Positions 7,903 through 15,540 of a stretch of 15,592 nt of DNA are shown one piece after another. The notes beneath the pieces were generated by a model. That model did no database searches. It saw only the letters and a list, made by a program, of their open reading frames with translations, and had not been told where the DNA came from. The position numbers and the translations under genes are program-made. Each line of letters starts with the position of its first letter. Within the stretch, counting starts at the first letter, position 1. Source of the stretch: Pavlovales sp. CCMP2436 (Eukaryota > Haptophyta > Pavlovophyceae > Pavlovales); NCBI GenBank assembly GCA_026770615.1, contig MU631733.1:1-15592 (forward strand), written 5' to 3'.

Positions 7903-8703
7903 TATTGAGGGTGCGAAAAAAGAAGTGCCCCCGAAATGGCTGCCATCCGCTGTGGGCGGAGCGCGACGCCGACACGGGCAGGATAGGTCAGAGAGACCCG
8001 TTTGACATGCGGAAAGAAGCTCGCCCGGTCCGAAACAACCTAGTACATCGCGCCTCCTAGCCAGACCTCCGTCCGCGCGCGTCTCGTGAAGATCCTTCAT
8101 GCTGTGCGAGCTCGGATCCTGGACTCCACACGCGTTCGGGCCATAGTGCGCGGACACCGAGGGTAGGTCAACGCGGACGGACTATGGCACCATGTTCAAG
8201 CCGTACGATATCCCCGAGCAACAGCTCCGATGCCCCATCTCACATGTCTACGGCTACGCCAAGAAGTCGCGCAAGGCCTATTTGCTCGCCCGTGGAGACG
8301 CCGCTCGGACCACAGGCTGTATGTCGCCATGTCGGAGCCAGAGGCGTGCTCGACGTGGCAACGGATCCGGCACACCGCGATGTAAACAACGTTGATACCG
8401 CACTCCCAGCGACACCGTTGCTTGCCAAGCCCGCGTTGACCTTTTCTCGGTGTCCCGCGCACTGTGTTCCGAGGCGTGTGGTGCCTGTGATCCGAGCTCG
8501 CGCAGCATGAAGGATCTTCACGAGACGCGCGCGGACGGAGGTCTGGCTGCGAGGCGCGATGTACTAGGTCGTTCCGGACCGGGCGAGCTTCTTTCCGCAT
8601 GTCAAGCGGGTCTCTCTGACCTATCCTGCCCGTGTCGGCGTCGCGCTCTCCACCAGCGGGAAATTGAAATTTCGGGGGCACTTCTTTTTTCGCACCCTCA
8701 ATA
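7903..8703. mobile_element. Foldback element E (801 bp, about 275-bp inverted arms)
   Basis: The left arm at 7903-8177 is matched in reverse complement by 8430-8703 with scattered substitutions. The outer ~33 bp are identical, starting TTGAGGGTGCGAAAAAAGAA, and TA lies at both ends, consistent with a TA target duplication. Just inside the ends the arms differ (7938-7955 against the 8650-8670 region), so one arm has been partly replaced. The spacer 8178-8429 is unique. No transposase is seen. The TA and terminus type allow a Tc1/mariner-related mobiliser, but that is inference. Confidence 0.85.
8192..8395 (+). other. Possible captured coding fragment in the foldback spacer
   Basis: In the unique spacer between the arms of element E a frame starts MFKPYDIPEQQLRCPISHV and continues YGYAKKSRKAYLLARGD before becoming Arg-rich and stopping at 8395. 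The first ~35 residues have a balanced, globular-looking composition unlike neighbouring frames. No family is recognised. It may be a fragment of a host gene carried by the element, or chance. Confidence 0.25.
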
Positions 8704-8938
8704 GGTGTGTCGCGCTTGCAGACGGTGCTGCATTTTCAGACGACGCGAGGGAGATGCAGTGGAGATCGGTCAGCGCGCCAGTCGAGAGTCGTCGTCGATC
8801 GTCGTGTGTCTAAACTGATCAGCGGTGGGGACGGTATCCGTGTGCTCGGGGTGGATCCCTGGATCTGAGTGTTTTTTCAACGCTCATTTCTAGTGCGATC
8901 CTCCCGGGGACGGACGTTTAACTAGAAACTTACACACT
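8704..8938 (+). repeat. Dispersed repeat F, copy 1
   Basis: Matches 15118-15349 along its length with small gaps. Landmarks are GCTGCATTTT at about 8727, TGATCAG then GCGGTGGGGACGGTATCCGT (about 8823-8842), GAGTGTT...AACGCTC (about 8867-8885) and GGGGACGGACGTTTAACTAG (8907-8926). It is bounded on the left by foldback E and on the right by M copy C. No reading frame is conserved between the copies. It may be the untranslated end of a retroelement or a structured RNA. Orientation is chosen to match copy 2. Confidence 0.75.
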
Positions 8939-9356
8939 GGGTCGAAATCCGAATTAGTGGCGCGATTTCGCACTGGGGAGGGGGAAAAGCTGTAGGCGGG
9001 ACGAGGAGATAGACATTGTTCGCCCCTTCGCGCTAAGTGTCAATAGCTGTTGTCGAATAAAGCCCTCCTCGACGGTCGGAGCCCACCTCGTGTGCCTCTC
9101 GTGTGCCTCTGGGGTCGACAACATTCTAAAGGTAACTCACATTTCCGATTCTCAGCGTTCGGAAGCGAAAAGAAATTTATGGTTGCCGAAGTGGTACACA
9201 AAAGTTAGGTGCAGATTCGTTAATGGGGCGCCGCCCCACTCACGAATCTACAACTAACTTTTGTGTACCACCTCCGGTTCATGAGTTGCTCCAGAGGATT
9301 TCACCGGATTTTTCCGGAATTTCCCCCGAATTGGCCAGTTAATCGAATTTCGACCC
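8939..9356. mobile_element. M-family inverted-repeat element, copy C (418 bp)
   Basis: The left terminus at 8939-8961 is identical to the consensus; the right terminus (about 9333-9356) is more diverged. Flanked by CACT on both sides (8935-8938, 9357-9360), an exact 4-bp target duplication. The central hairpin 9191-9271 has the same apex as copy B but a different outer stem, and its arms pair with only a few mismatches. It interrupts or abuts the end of repeat F. Confidence 0.9.
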
Positions 9357-9392
9357 CACTTTATTACGCTTTGTAAGTCTCGTTGTCTACCA

Positions 9393-10334
9393 TCACCACC
9401 CTTGGCTTCCCCCCCCAGATCCCCCTACGCCTGCAGCGGGCTTTTTTCTTATTTTTATGGGGGCTCCACCTCCAGACCCCCGCCCTCGGGCAAACGGGTG
9501 CGGTGCGACGATATATGTACTGCGAATGTTGCAAATTTCGATTTGTGTGGGGCCCAATGATCCCATTCCGATTTTGCCCCACCCGCGCATTGCGTGTTTG
9601 GTTTGTGTGGGGCCCATTCCGATATGCTGCAGGAGAGATATCGCCGCCCTCTCAAGCCCATCCGCGCCGCACGCGCATTTGGAATGTTGAAAAGGGACGA
9701 ATATCATTGAGGAACAGAGCGTGACAAGCTCCACGCGCAGCTCTGCTGAGAGTCTCGCTGCAACCGCATCCGCCGCGGTCTTGGCAAACTGGTAGGGCTC
9801 CATCCCCGGCCCGTCCCGCCGGGAGACCGTGTTGACGTCGGTTGACGTGTAGGCGCCCGCTGGGCCCACGGGCTGGCCGGCGCCACGCACGGCGGCCATG
9901 CTCGATGTGTGCACCAGCCGCACGGCCCGCCCGTCCTGCGCCGCGGCCGCGCACGCACGCGCGGCCAAGGCCGCCATGGCAATTGTTGGAACGACCATCT
10001 CCCCGTCAGGGTCCGCCAGGCCACGCTGGAAGACAGCCGCTGTGTGGATCAGCGCCTCGGTACCGAAAGCCACCAGCGCGTCCGAGTCGGTCAGGTCGAC
10101 CTCGAGCACGCAGCGCCCCGCCGCCACGTCGTCCGTCGCGTCGTGCAGGCAGCCCACGCAGCTACGCACGCGGCCCGCGCCACCAGGCCGCGCGAGCGCG
10201 AGCACCGAGTGGCCTGCCTCCACGAGCTGGTGCGCGATCTCGCAGCCCACGTAGCCGCTCGCGCCCGTAAGCGCCACGCGCATGGCCGCCGCGGCGCGCG
10301 CGCAGAGCACGAGTGCCAAGATGAGCACGCGCAT
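9393..10334 (-). CDS. NAD-dependent epimerase/dehydratase (extended SDR), C-terminus replaced
   Basis: A 313-codon frame. Residues 1-17 (MRVLILALVLCARAAAA) look like a signal or bipartite leader. Then come the Rossmann glycine motif GASGYVG (24-30), VDL (79-81), a HTAAVFQRG segment (97-105), the catalytic-region TSS (143-145) and YQFAK (181-185), the Tyr-x3-Lys active site. VTLCSSMIFVP (204-214) matches the strand after the active site. Family knowledge: NAD(P)-dependent change of a sugar nucleotide, flavonoid-type or steroid-type substrate; the substrate cannot be told. After about residue 215 (9690) similarity stops and the frame runs into low-complexity sequence with a duplicated GPTQ-coding segment, so the substrate-binding half is missing. 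It is either truncated or continues through an intron not recognised here. TTTAAA at 10431-10436 lies about 100 bp upstream. Confidence 0.75.
   Translation of the reverse strand: MRVLILALVLCARAAAAMRVALTGASGYVGCEIAHQLVEAGHSVLALARPGGAGRVRSCVGCLHDATDDVAAGRCVLEVDLTDSDALVAFGTEALIHTAAVFQRGLADPDGEMVVPTIAMAALAARACAAAAQDGRAVRLVHTSSMAAVRGAGQPVGPAGAYTSTDVNTVSRRDGPGMEPYQFAKTAADAVAARLSAELRVELVTLCSSMIFVPFQHSKCACGADGLERAAISLLQHIGMGPTQTKHAMRGWGKIGMGSLGPTQIEICNIRSTYIVAPHPFARGRGSGGGAPIKIRKKPAAGVGGSGGGSQGW
9535..9630. repeat. Direct repeat of TTTGTGTGGGGCCCA
   Basis: TTTGTGTGGGGCCCA occurs at 9542-9556 and 9602-9616, both followed by CATTCCGAT (the first after a 7-bp insert). It falls in the non-homologous tail of the epimerase frame, where it codes GMGPTQ twice on the minus strand. 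This supports the tail being repeat-derived and not native protein. Confidence 0.7.
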
Positions 10335-10456
10335 GATCCGACGCTGCAGTCTGGGCGGGCGGCTCGGCGTTGCCCCACCGGGAGCGTTGACGGGCAGACA
10401 CGGGCTTCCCGCCGCGCCGCTGTCTCACATTTAAAAATCTCCAACGTCGAAGTGAC

Positions 10457-11980
10457 TGCACACGACAAGGCTGCCCGCTTAGCCCGATCACGTACTGCCT
10501 ATTCATGAACATGCTGCACCGCCAGCTGGACAAATACCCAGGCGGGTACCAGCCAACCCCGCCACCAGGGCACATCTACAGAAAACCGTGCAATCCCCTA
10601 AAGTACCAAGCGTACATGGATGCCCTAGCACTCTTTGCAGAGAACGCATGCGCAGCCCAAGCCATGATGGGAATAGCAGACCAATTGCTCGCTGCCTACA
10701 CAATATAAATTAATGCCAAGAAGTGCTATCACACATTAATTCTACCTAAGCTACCAGAACACTGGGGACCAGAACCACCTGTTCAGTCAGTCAGTGACGA
10801 TCAAGGCAACCCCATCCAGAAAGCCTGCATCTGCCTACTGTCAAGGGATATAAACGCCCACCACATAGAGGTACCCCACACGCCAAACGATAAAACGGTC
10901 GAGTATCTGGGACACCTCCTACCCACCAACGGCAATTGGCAGGCCCAGGAACATAAACTCCGGATAAAGCTAGCACAGGCCATGGGAAAAGTACACATCG
11001 CCCCTGACAAGAGGGCATGCCACACACTGTGGACAGCCAAACTATCCACCCACGACGCTGCACCGACACTGCTATATTTCATGGGGGCATCGGACCTTTC
11101 CGAAATGTTCCTAAAAACGATGCTCACAGCTATAGTGGAGGCGACGCGCCTCCGCTGCGCACTGGGGACCCACATAGCAAGAGAGCGCCTGTGCGGCCCT
11201 CCTGAACGCGGCGGCCTAGAGCTGATCAACCCGCGCGCGCAGAACGCAGGCGAGAAGGTGAGTACCATGCTGCGCCTACTGAACTCCCCGGCGGAATCGG
11301 CAACCCATGCTCTAGCAGCACACGCGCTGAGCATAGTCCAAAATGGGGCCTCAGCCCAAGCCAAGGCACGCACCATGCCCACGGCAAGAGGGGCGGTCAG
11401 AGGCCTCGCCAAGGCACCTGCGGGAGAGGCGAAGTGGGACTTCTTTGAAAACTACGAACACCTGCAAGCGGCACCTATGGGCGAATTCGCCCTCACCCTC
11501 CTACGGCCAGTCCCAGGCGGCAAACCTATGCAATCAGCAGCTGCCCTTGCGACAAGGAGCGCAGGAAGCACACTCAGGCTAGTACAGCCACGCACCAGCG
11601 GTACTTCTCCCACTACTGGAGACACGGACGGACAATTGGGAATATTAAGCGAAGCAGAAGAAGATATACTGCGAACTGGAGGCGCCAACGTACAGGACAC
11701 ACTCATCCAACTCCAAACCTCCCTACCAGCGGCTGTGGACATCCCAGCATTCGTGACGGGAGTGATAGCAAAAGTCCTATTCACAGAAGAATACCTAACA
11801 GTGTTTCTGCCCCTCAAGGACAAACAACGTAGCAATACCCTGAGGTTGATCCTGCCCGCACTCACCATGACCATATGCGGCCCAATGGCATATAAGTTCG
11901 TGACACGCCACACAGCACTTATCCACGCGCTTAGACACCAATCACCAACGACAGCACAACCACGATTATGCACCTCACAC
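10457..11980 (+). pseudogene. Reverse transcriptase fragment of the retrotransposon
   Basis: The frame reads CTRQGCPLSPITYCLF (motif B, from 10457), then YMDALALFAENA at 10613, the position of motif C, where the second catalytic Asp (YxDD) is Ala. A TAA at 10706-10708 follows, and the same frame goes on with INAKKCYHTL (motif D), VEYLGHLL and LRIKLAQAMGK (thumb), and RERLCGPPERGGLEL, a segment typical of LINE proteins after the polymerase. Polymerase activity requires both Asp residues, so this copy cannot be active. The last part (11340-11970) is an unrecognised connecting region in the same frame. Confidence 0.85.
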
Positions 11981-12806
11981 GTCGGGGTCGACGGCTCATT
12001 TATCAACCCTGGACGTAATAGGCCGGCACAAGCTGCCAGTGCAGCGTGCTTCTACGTGCTAGCACCAGACCAATCCAGACAAGCGGCAGAAATACCAGAG
12101 GCACATATTACTAATAGGGATTCAAGCTGGCGTCTGACTGTTCTGAATGTTTTGCTGGTCTGAGCGCTGCGTCGCCCATTGCCTGCTGCGTGCCATAGTC
12201 GGCTGCGCTGGCTTGGGCGCCACCGCGCGTGCCGATGGATCTCCGGTAGTGTGCCCGGGCAAGGGCGTTTAGGGAGATGATCTGCTGGTTGCTGTTTGTC
12301 GTGTTCCCACGCTGGGCAGCGATCGGGGCCAGCGCGCTCGCGCAGAGGCACATATCCTCACGTGCACATTCCCCGGAGATCAGACGGTCGCCAACGCAGA
12401 GTGCAATGCAGTCACACTGGCCCAAAAGGCCATAAACCACGAACACCAACTTGACATAGGATGGGACCACGACACAGGTGTAAAGCGCTTAGCCTGACAC
12501 AGGAGACACCCCGACCCTAACCCCCCGCCACACGGACTACGGGAGCCCACGAGCTACGATGCAAACTCACATTTTTACCGACTACTTGCCCTCAAACAGC
12601 GAGACGAGGCAATGGGGCGCCGCAGAGAGACATCATACACCAAGGCACACACCAAATCTGATGACGAAGTGGCCAGGATCCTCGCGTCTCAGGGAGCGAT
12701 ACGAATTGACGCCTCCTCAGGAGCCAGAGTGGTGACAGCAGAAGCGCTCAAGAAAATTACACTTCTCTTCATACCCCACCCAGCTCTAAGAGGACAGACC
12801 GAATAG
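11981..12806 (+). pseudogene. RNase H domain of the retrotransposon, split by an R insertion
   Basis: The first catalytic Asp lies in VGVDGSF (codon 11990). The domain is interrupted at 12109 and resumes with EAHIL; the catalytic Glu is in VANAECNAV (codon 12399). A candidate third acid is in WDHDT (12462-12476), although a canonical TDS is not seen. The C-terminal His is in KAHTKS (12648) and the last Asp in IRIDAS (12708). Removing 247 bp (insert plus one 13-bp duplication) puts the two parts in the same frame. A TGA at 12495 and a TAG at 12804 break it. Normal role: removal of the RNA strand from the cDNA hybrid. Confidence 0.75.
12096..12355 (-). mobile_element. R-family retrotransposon 3' end, copy 4, with 13-bp target duplication
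   Basis: The insert at 12109-12342 (234 bp) is flanked by CAGAGGCACATAT at 12096-12108 and 12343-12355. On the minus strand it is open throughout: it reads through NALARAHYRRSIGTRGG and GTQQAMGDAALRPAKHSEQ to SDASLNPY and a TAG almost at its 3' end. This is the longest R copy here and shows the family as the 3' end of a coding non-LTR element with hardly any 3' untranslated sequence. The parent protein is not recognised. Confidence 0.85.
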
Positions 12807-12879
12807 CCCCCCCACCGGCAGCCGGCAGCTGTCATCAAAGTCGTACAGAACGCACTGAGCGACTGGGGATCGAAGGCAG

Positions 12880-13219
12880 TACAGGGGATCGCGGGCAATA
12901 AGAACGGCGCTTTTTGAGGCTGAGGCTGAGTTTCTTAGCAAATTACATACAAACAGTTCTTAAATTTTGATTAAAATTACTACAGGGTATCGCGGGCAAT
13001 AAGAAACCGTCGTGCTAAGAAACTGAGCCTCTTTTTTTTGCATTGTTTGTATGTAATTTAAGCAAATCTAAGCATTGTTTGTATGTAATTTGCTAAGAAA
13101 CTCAGCCTCAGCCTCAAAAAGCGCCGTTCTTATTGCCCGCGATCCCCTGTATTGAAGGGCAAAAAAACGAGGCTCGGTTTCTTAACACGACGGTTTCTTA
13201 TTGCCCGCGATCCCCTGTA
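12880..13219. mobile_element. D-family element, copy D2 (171 bp before nesting)
   Basis: The outer copy begins at 12880 (TA) and ends at 13219 (TA), with the same CAGGGGATCGCGGGCAATAA termini as D1. Its interior is split at 12981 by a second D element. It lies in the retrotransposon frame: upstream VQNALSDWGSKA and downstream AVRSEPATVML become one reading frame when 338 bp are subtracted. Confidence 0.92.
12981..13151. mobile_element. D-family element nested in D2, opposite orientation (171 bp)
   Basis: TA...TA bounds with D-type termini (one end CAGGGTATCGCGGG, a single change). The inside is the reverse complement of D1/D2, with a local duplication of GCATTGTTTGTATGTAATTT (13040-13095). 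The target is the ATTAC-TA-TTGAAG site of the outer copy; D1 has CA in place of TA there. Confidence 0.92.
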
Positions 13220-14378
13220 GCAGTCCGGAGCGAACCCGCCACAGTGATGCTCACACCAAACACGCTCACAGCCCACAGCTGGGCTATCGCAGACCCAGCA
13301 ACGGGCGCTCTCATCACATCAGACCAACGATCTGCACGATATGCAGCAATAGACAGGGTCACGAGAAACCGCCTGGAGCAGAGAGGCCCCGTTAAATACG
13401 ACCCGGGTAAGACCGGATGGACAACGTGGAAGGCATATGGCAAGAAGAGAGCACTGCATCGCTGCGCCTCCCACGCGGCTGGGGAAAAAGACCCTTTGAA
13501 AAGTCCTGGGCGATCACTGGCTGAATTCGTCGGCCGTACACATCAGATTTGCCTGACTGCTGCTGCCTGTCTTCCTATTAAGTAAGTCGTAGTTAAAAAA
13601 AGAAAAGTACACCAAACACATGGTAACCTTACATCTCGGCTTGCATCGCCACAACACCGAGTGGGCAGAAGAGCACCCGAGGATGGTCACAACTGTGATA
13701 ACCATCGACGGGAAACCCGAGACGATGGCCCTCACCTGCCCCCTATCCAAGGCACCTGGCCTATCAGACACCAAACACCACCTGGTCCATGAGTGCTTGG
13801 CGACAAAAGAGCACCGGGATAACCTCCACAGCGCACTCTGCGTCAAGCTGGCACTGCGCCATGGACACCCAACATCTAATATGCTGGCTACGCGTATGAT
13901 TGCAAGACCAGACTACTACTCAGGACATATCGGAATGAGCATCAAGGACGAACTCAAAAAAGACAGCGCGGGCGATGCCCCCAAACCGGGCGAACTACAC
14001 CTCATACTTCTACACCATAGCCTCGAGATGCGCACGCTACGCAAAACCGCGATTGAGACGTCTTCAGCGGCAACTCAAGACAAAATATCCGTACATGACG
14101 CGTATAAGTTCAAGATAGCCATGTGGGCCGCCCAGGCAGCCGAGAGTGCAGCCAAGAAAAGCACGAACCAACCACTGACAAGCACACCCATGCGGACCAA
14201 CCCACAGCTGCAAGAACGACATGTCACACAACTGCCGCCCGTGCGTACAAAGCAACACGACCCGATTCCCACAGTCCCCCTCCAGGCCATACGGGCCGAA
14301 CCACGCCAACGCGAGCGGGCTGCCACACAACAAAAACCTGCTCACACACCACCAACGGCCTCGCCAGCCATGCCTTAA
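13220..14378 (+). pseudogene. C-terminal region of the retrotransposon protein with CCHC-like knuckle
   Basis: After the D2 insertion the frame continues AVRSEPATVML... to a TAA at 13583. Coding then resumes in another frame, whose first Met is at 13620. That frame contains TCPLSKAPGLSDTKHHLVHEC: Cys40, Ser43 where Cys is expected, His54 and Cys59, matching the CX2C...HX4C knuckle that ends many LINE proteins, with one ligand lost. It continues to 14378 with helical and then Pro/Thr/Gln-rich sequence. The 120 bp around 13510-13620 must hold the frame change. From 14378 to 14907 Pro/Thr-rich coding goes on in shifted frames, ending with HPRILRSA. Confidence 0.65.
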
Positions 14379-14907
14379 GCGATCACGCCAGGATTGCCAC
14401 GCAAACATACGCAGAGTCAAGCTACGCCGGGCTCGCCTCATAGACACTCCACCGCCACACATGAGCCGGCCACACCACAAATGCCAACACCAGCCATCAT
14501 CCCAGTGCCACAAGCAAAGACTGCCCCCAGTGCACCAAATGTGGCCACACCACCCACGCACACACGCACACTGCGCTCATTCAAACGACCAGTGGAAGCC
14601 TGCCTGCCAGACCGCCGCACCATCTACTAAGTGGGAGCAGGCACTGACCCCCGAGCCACCAACAACGACTATGCCCGCCTCGCTACACGATACCACAACA
14701 AGCCCACCACGCAAACGCACACAGAGCCGAACCAAGGTCGCCACACCACAGGGACAGACCCCAGCCACCCGCAGGCCTAGGAGAAAGCCGGCCACCCCAC
14801 AGAGGCCAAACCCAACCGCTCTACCGACGCCACGAGCTGCGGCCGCACACACCACAGCAGACGTGCACATGCCAGCATCTCACCCGCGCATATTGCGCTC
14901 AGCCTAA

Positions 14908-15117
14908 CCCAGCAGCCAGCAGAGGTGCGCCAAAAGCGCAGGAGGGAGGAACAATGCCTCGAAAACACACCCCAACATATTGAGCCCGAGGCCCACCCCC
15001 CTGAGGGGGTGAGGTAGACCGGGACCACAATGAGCCCCCACCGTGTGATTCTTGCCCCTCGAGGACAATAATCACACAGTGGGAAACAGGCTACCGGACG
15101 TTATATTTTGTGCTACA
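14908..15117. other. Spacer with a short hairpin at 15037-15083
   Basis: No gene. CCCACCGTGTGAT (15037-15049) faces ATCACACAGTGGG (15071-15083), a 13-bp stem with one mismatch and a 21-nt loop. Its position between the retrotransposon tail and repeat F would suit a 3' untranslated region. Confidence 0.5.
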
Positions 15118-15349
15118 GGTGCGGCACGTACGCAGGCGAGCTGCATTTTGAGACGAGCGAGAGGCAGCAGCGGCCAGTCAGTGCGTCAGTCAGAGAGCCG
15201 TCGACTGTCGTGTGCCTGATCAGCCTTAGCGGTGGGGACGGTATCCGTGTGCTCTGCAAAGGTCCCTTGATCCGAGTGTTTCTCAACACTTGGGTCCGGT
15301 GGAGACCTGTCAGGGGACGGACGTATTTCTAGATATTTACACACGCACA
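15118..15349 (+). repeat. Dispersed repeat F, copy 2
   Basis: Homologous to 8704-8938. Shared blocks are GCTGCATTTT, TGATCAG, an exact GCGGTGGGGACGGTATCCGT with its flanks, GAGTGTTTCTCAACACTT, GGGGACGGACGT and TTACACAC. The hairpin AGTGTT-TCTC-AACACT here corresponds to GAGTGTT-TTTTC-AACGCTC in copy 1. An inverted fragment of its 3' part (GGGACGGACG...CTAGAT) recurs at 15455-15477. Confidence 0.75.
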
Positions 15350-15540
15350 AACGAACGCGCGGCGCGGGAGCCCGAGCCAAGTCGAGTTTACAGTAAGGCA
15401 CTCCGGCCGCAAGAGTGCTATACCCGGTGCGGAGGAAAGAGCGGTTGACTGCTTGATCTAGTTTAGCGTCCGTCCCGAATGATGTCTGCCGCTTGCAGAG
15501 CTCGGACACCATAGCCATCAATGCTGCGCTATTGCAAATA
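15350..15540. other. Spacer, no gene seen
   Basis: GC-rich sequence between repeat F and the last R copy. An antisense 111-codon frame (15186-15521) has no recognisable content. It holds the inverted repeat F fragment at 15455-15477, separated by about 120 bp from its partner at 15313-15337. Confidence 0.45.

Larger units (their letters stand above)
10457..14907 (+). mobile_element. Non-LTR retrotransposon, 5'-truncated and decayed
   Basis: The plus strand carries, in order: a reverse transcriptase fragment starting at motif B, a thumb region, RNase H, a spacer domain, a CCHC-like knuckle and a Pro/Thr/Ala-rich tail ending near 14907. There are no long terminal repeats, and no integrase or protease. 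The 5' part (endonuclease and first half of the reverse transcriptase) is missing: the copy starts about 120 bp from the start codon of the divergent epimerase gene. Two later insertions (12109-12342 and 12880-13219) are easily subtracted. The remaining damage is three stop codons (TAA 10706, TGA 12495, TAG 12804), a lost catalytic Asp, and frame changes after about 13500. The 3' limit is uncertain and may include repeat F at 15118-15349. Confidence 0.85.

Noticed and set aside
8196..8681. 161-codon antisense frame across the foldback element
   Set aside because: It spans spacer and one arm; the same frame in the other arm has a stop, and the composition is Arg-rich without domain features.
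8704..8938. tRNA-derived SINE with A and B boxes
   Set aside because: The GCGGTGGGGACGG and GATCTGAGT segments do not fit A-box and B-box consensus at proper spacing, and no tRNA fold is visible.
9842..10508. Plus-strand frames of 142 and 199 codons opposite the epimerase
   Set aside because: Antisense to a recognisable Rossmann-fold coding sequence and rich in Arg/Pro/His without motifs.
13575..13620. Splice donor AAGTAAGT joining the two parts of the retrotransposon frame
   Set aside because: No matching acceptor before the next coding frame within a sensible distance; a frameshift in a decayed element is simpler.
14221..14907. 228-codon frame as a separate gene
   Set aside because: Pro/Thr/His-rich low-complexity coding continues from the retrotransposon tail and several frames are open at once; treated as its decayed C-terminus.
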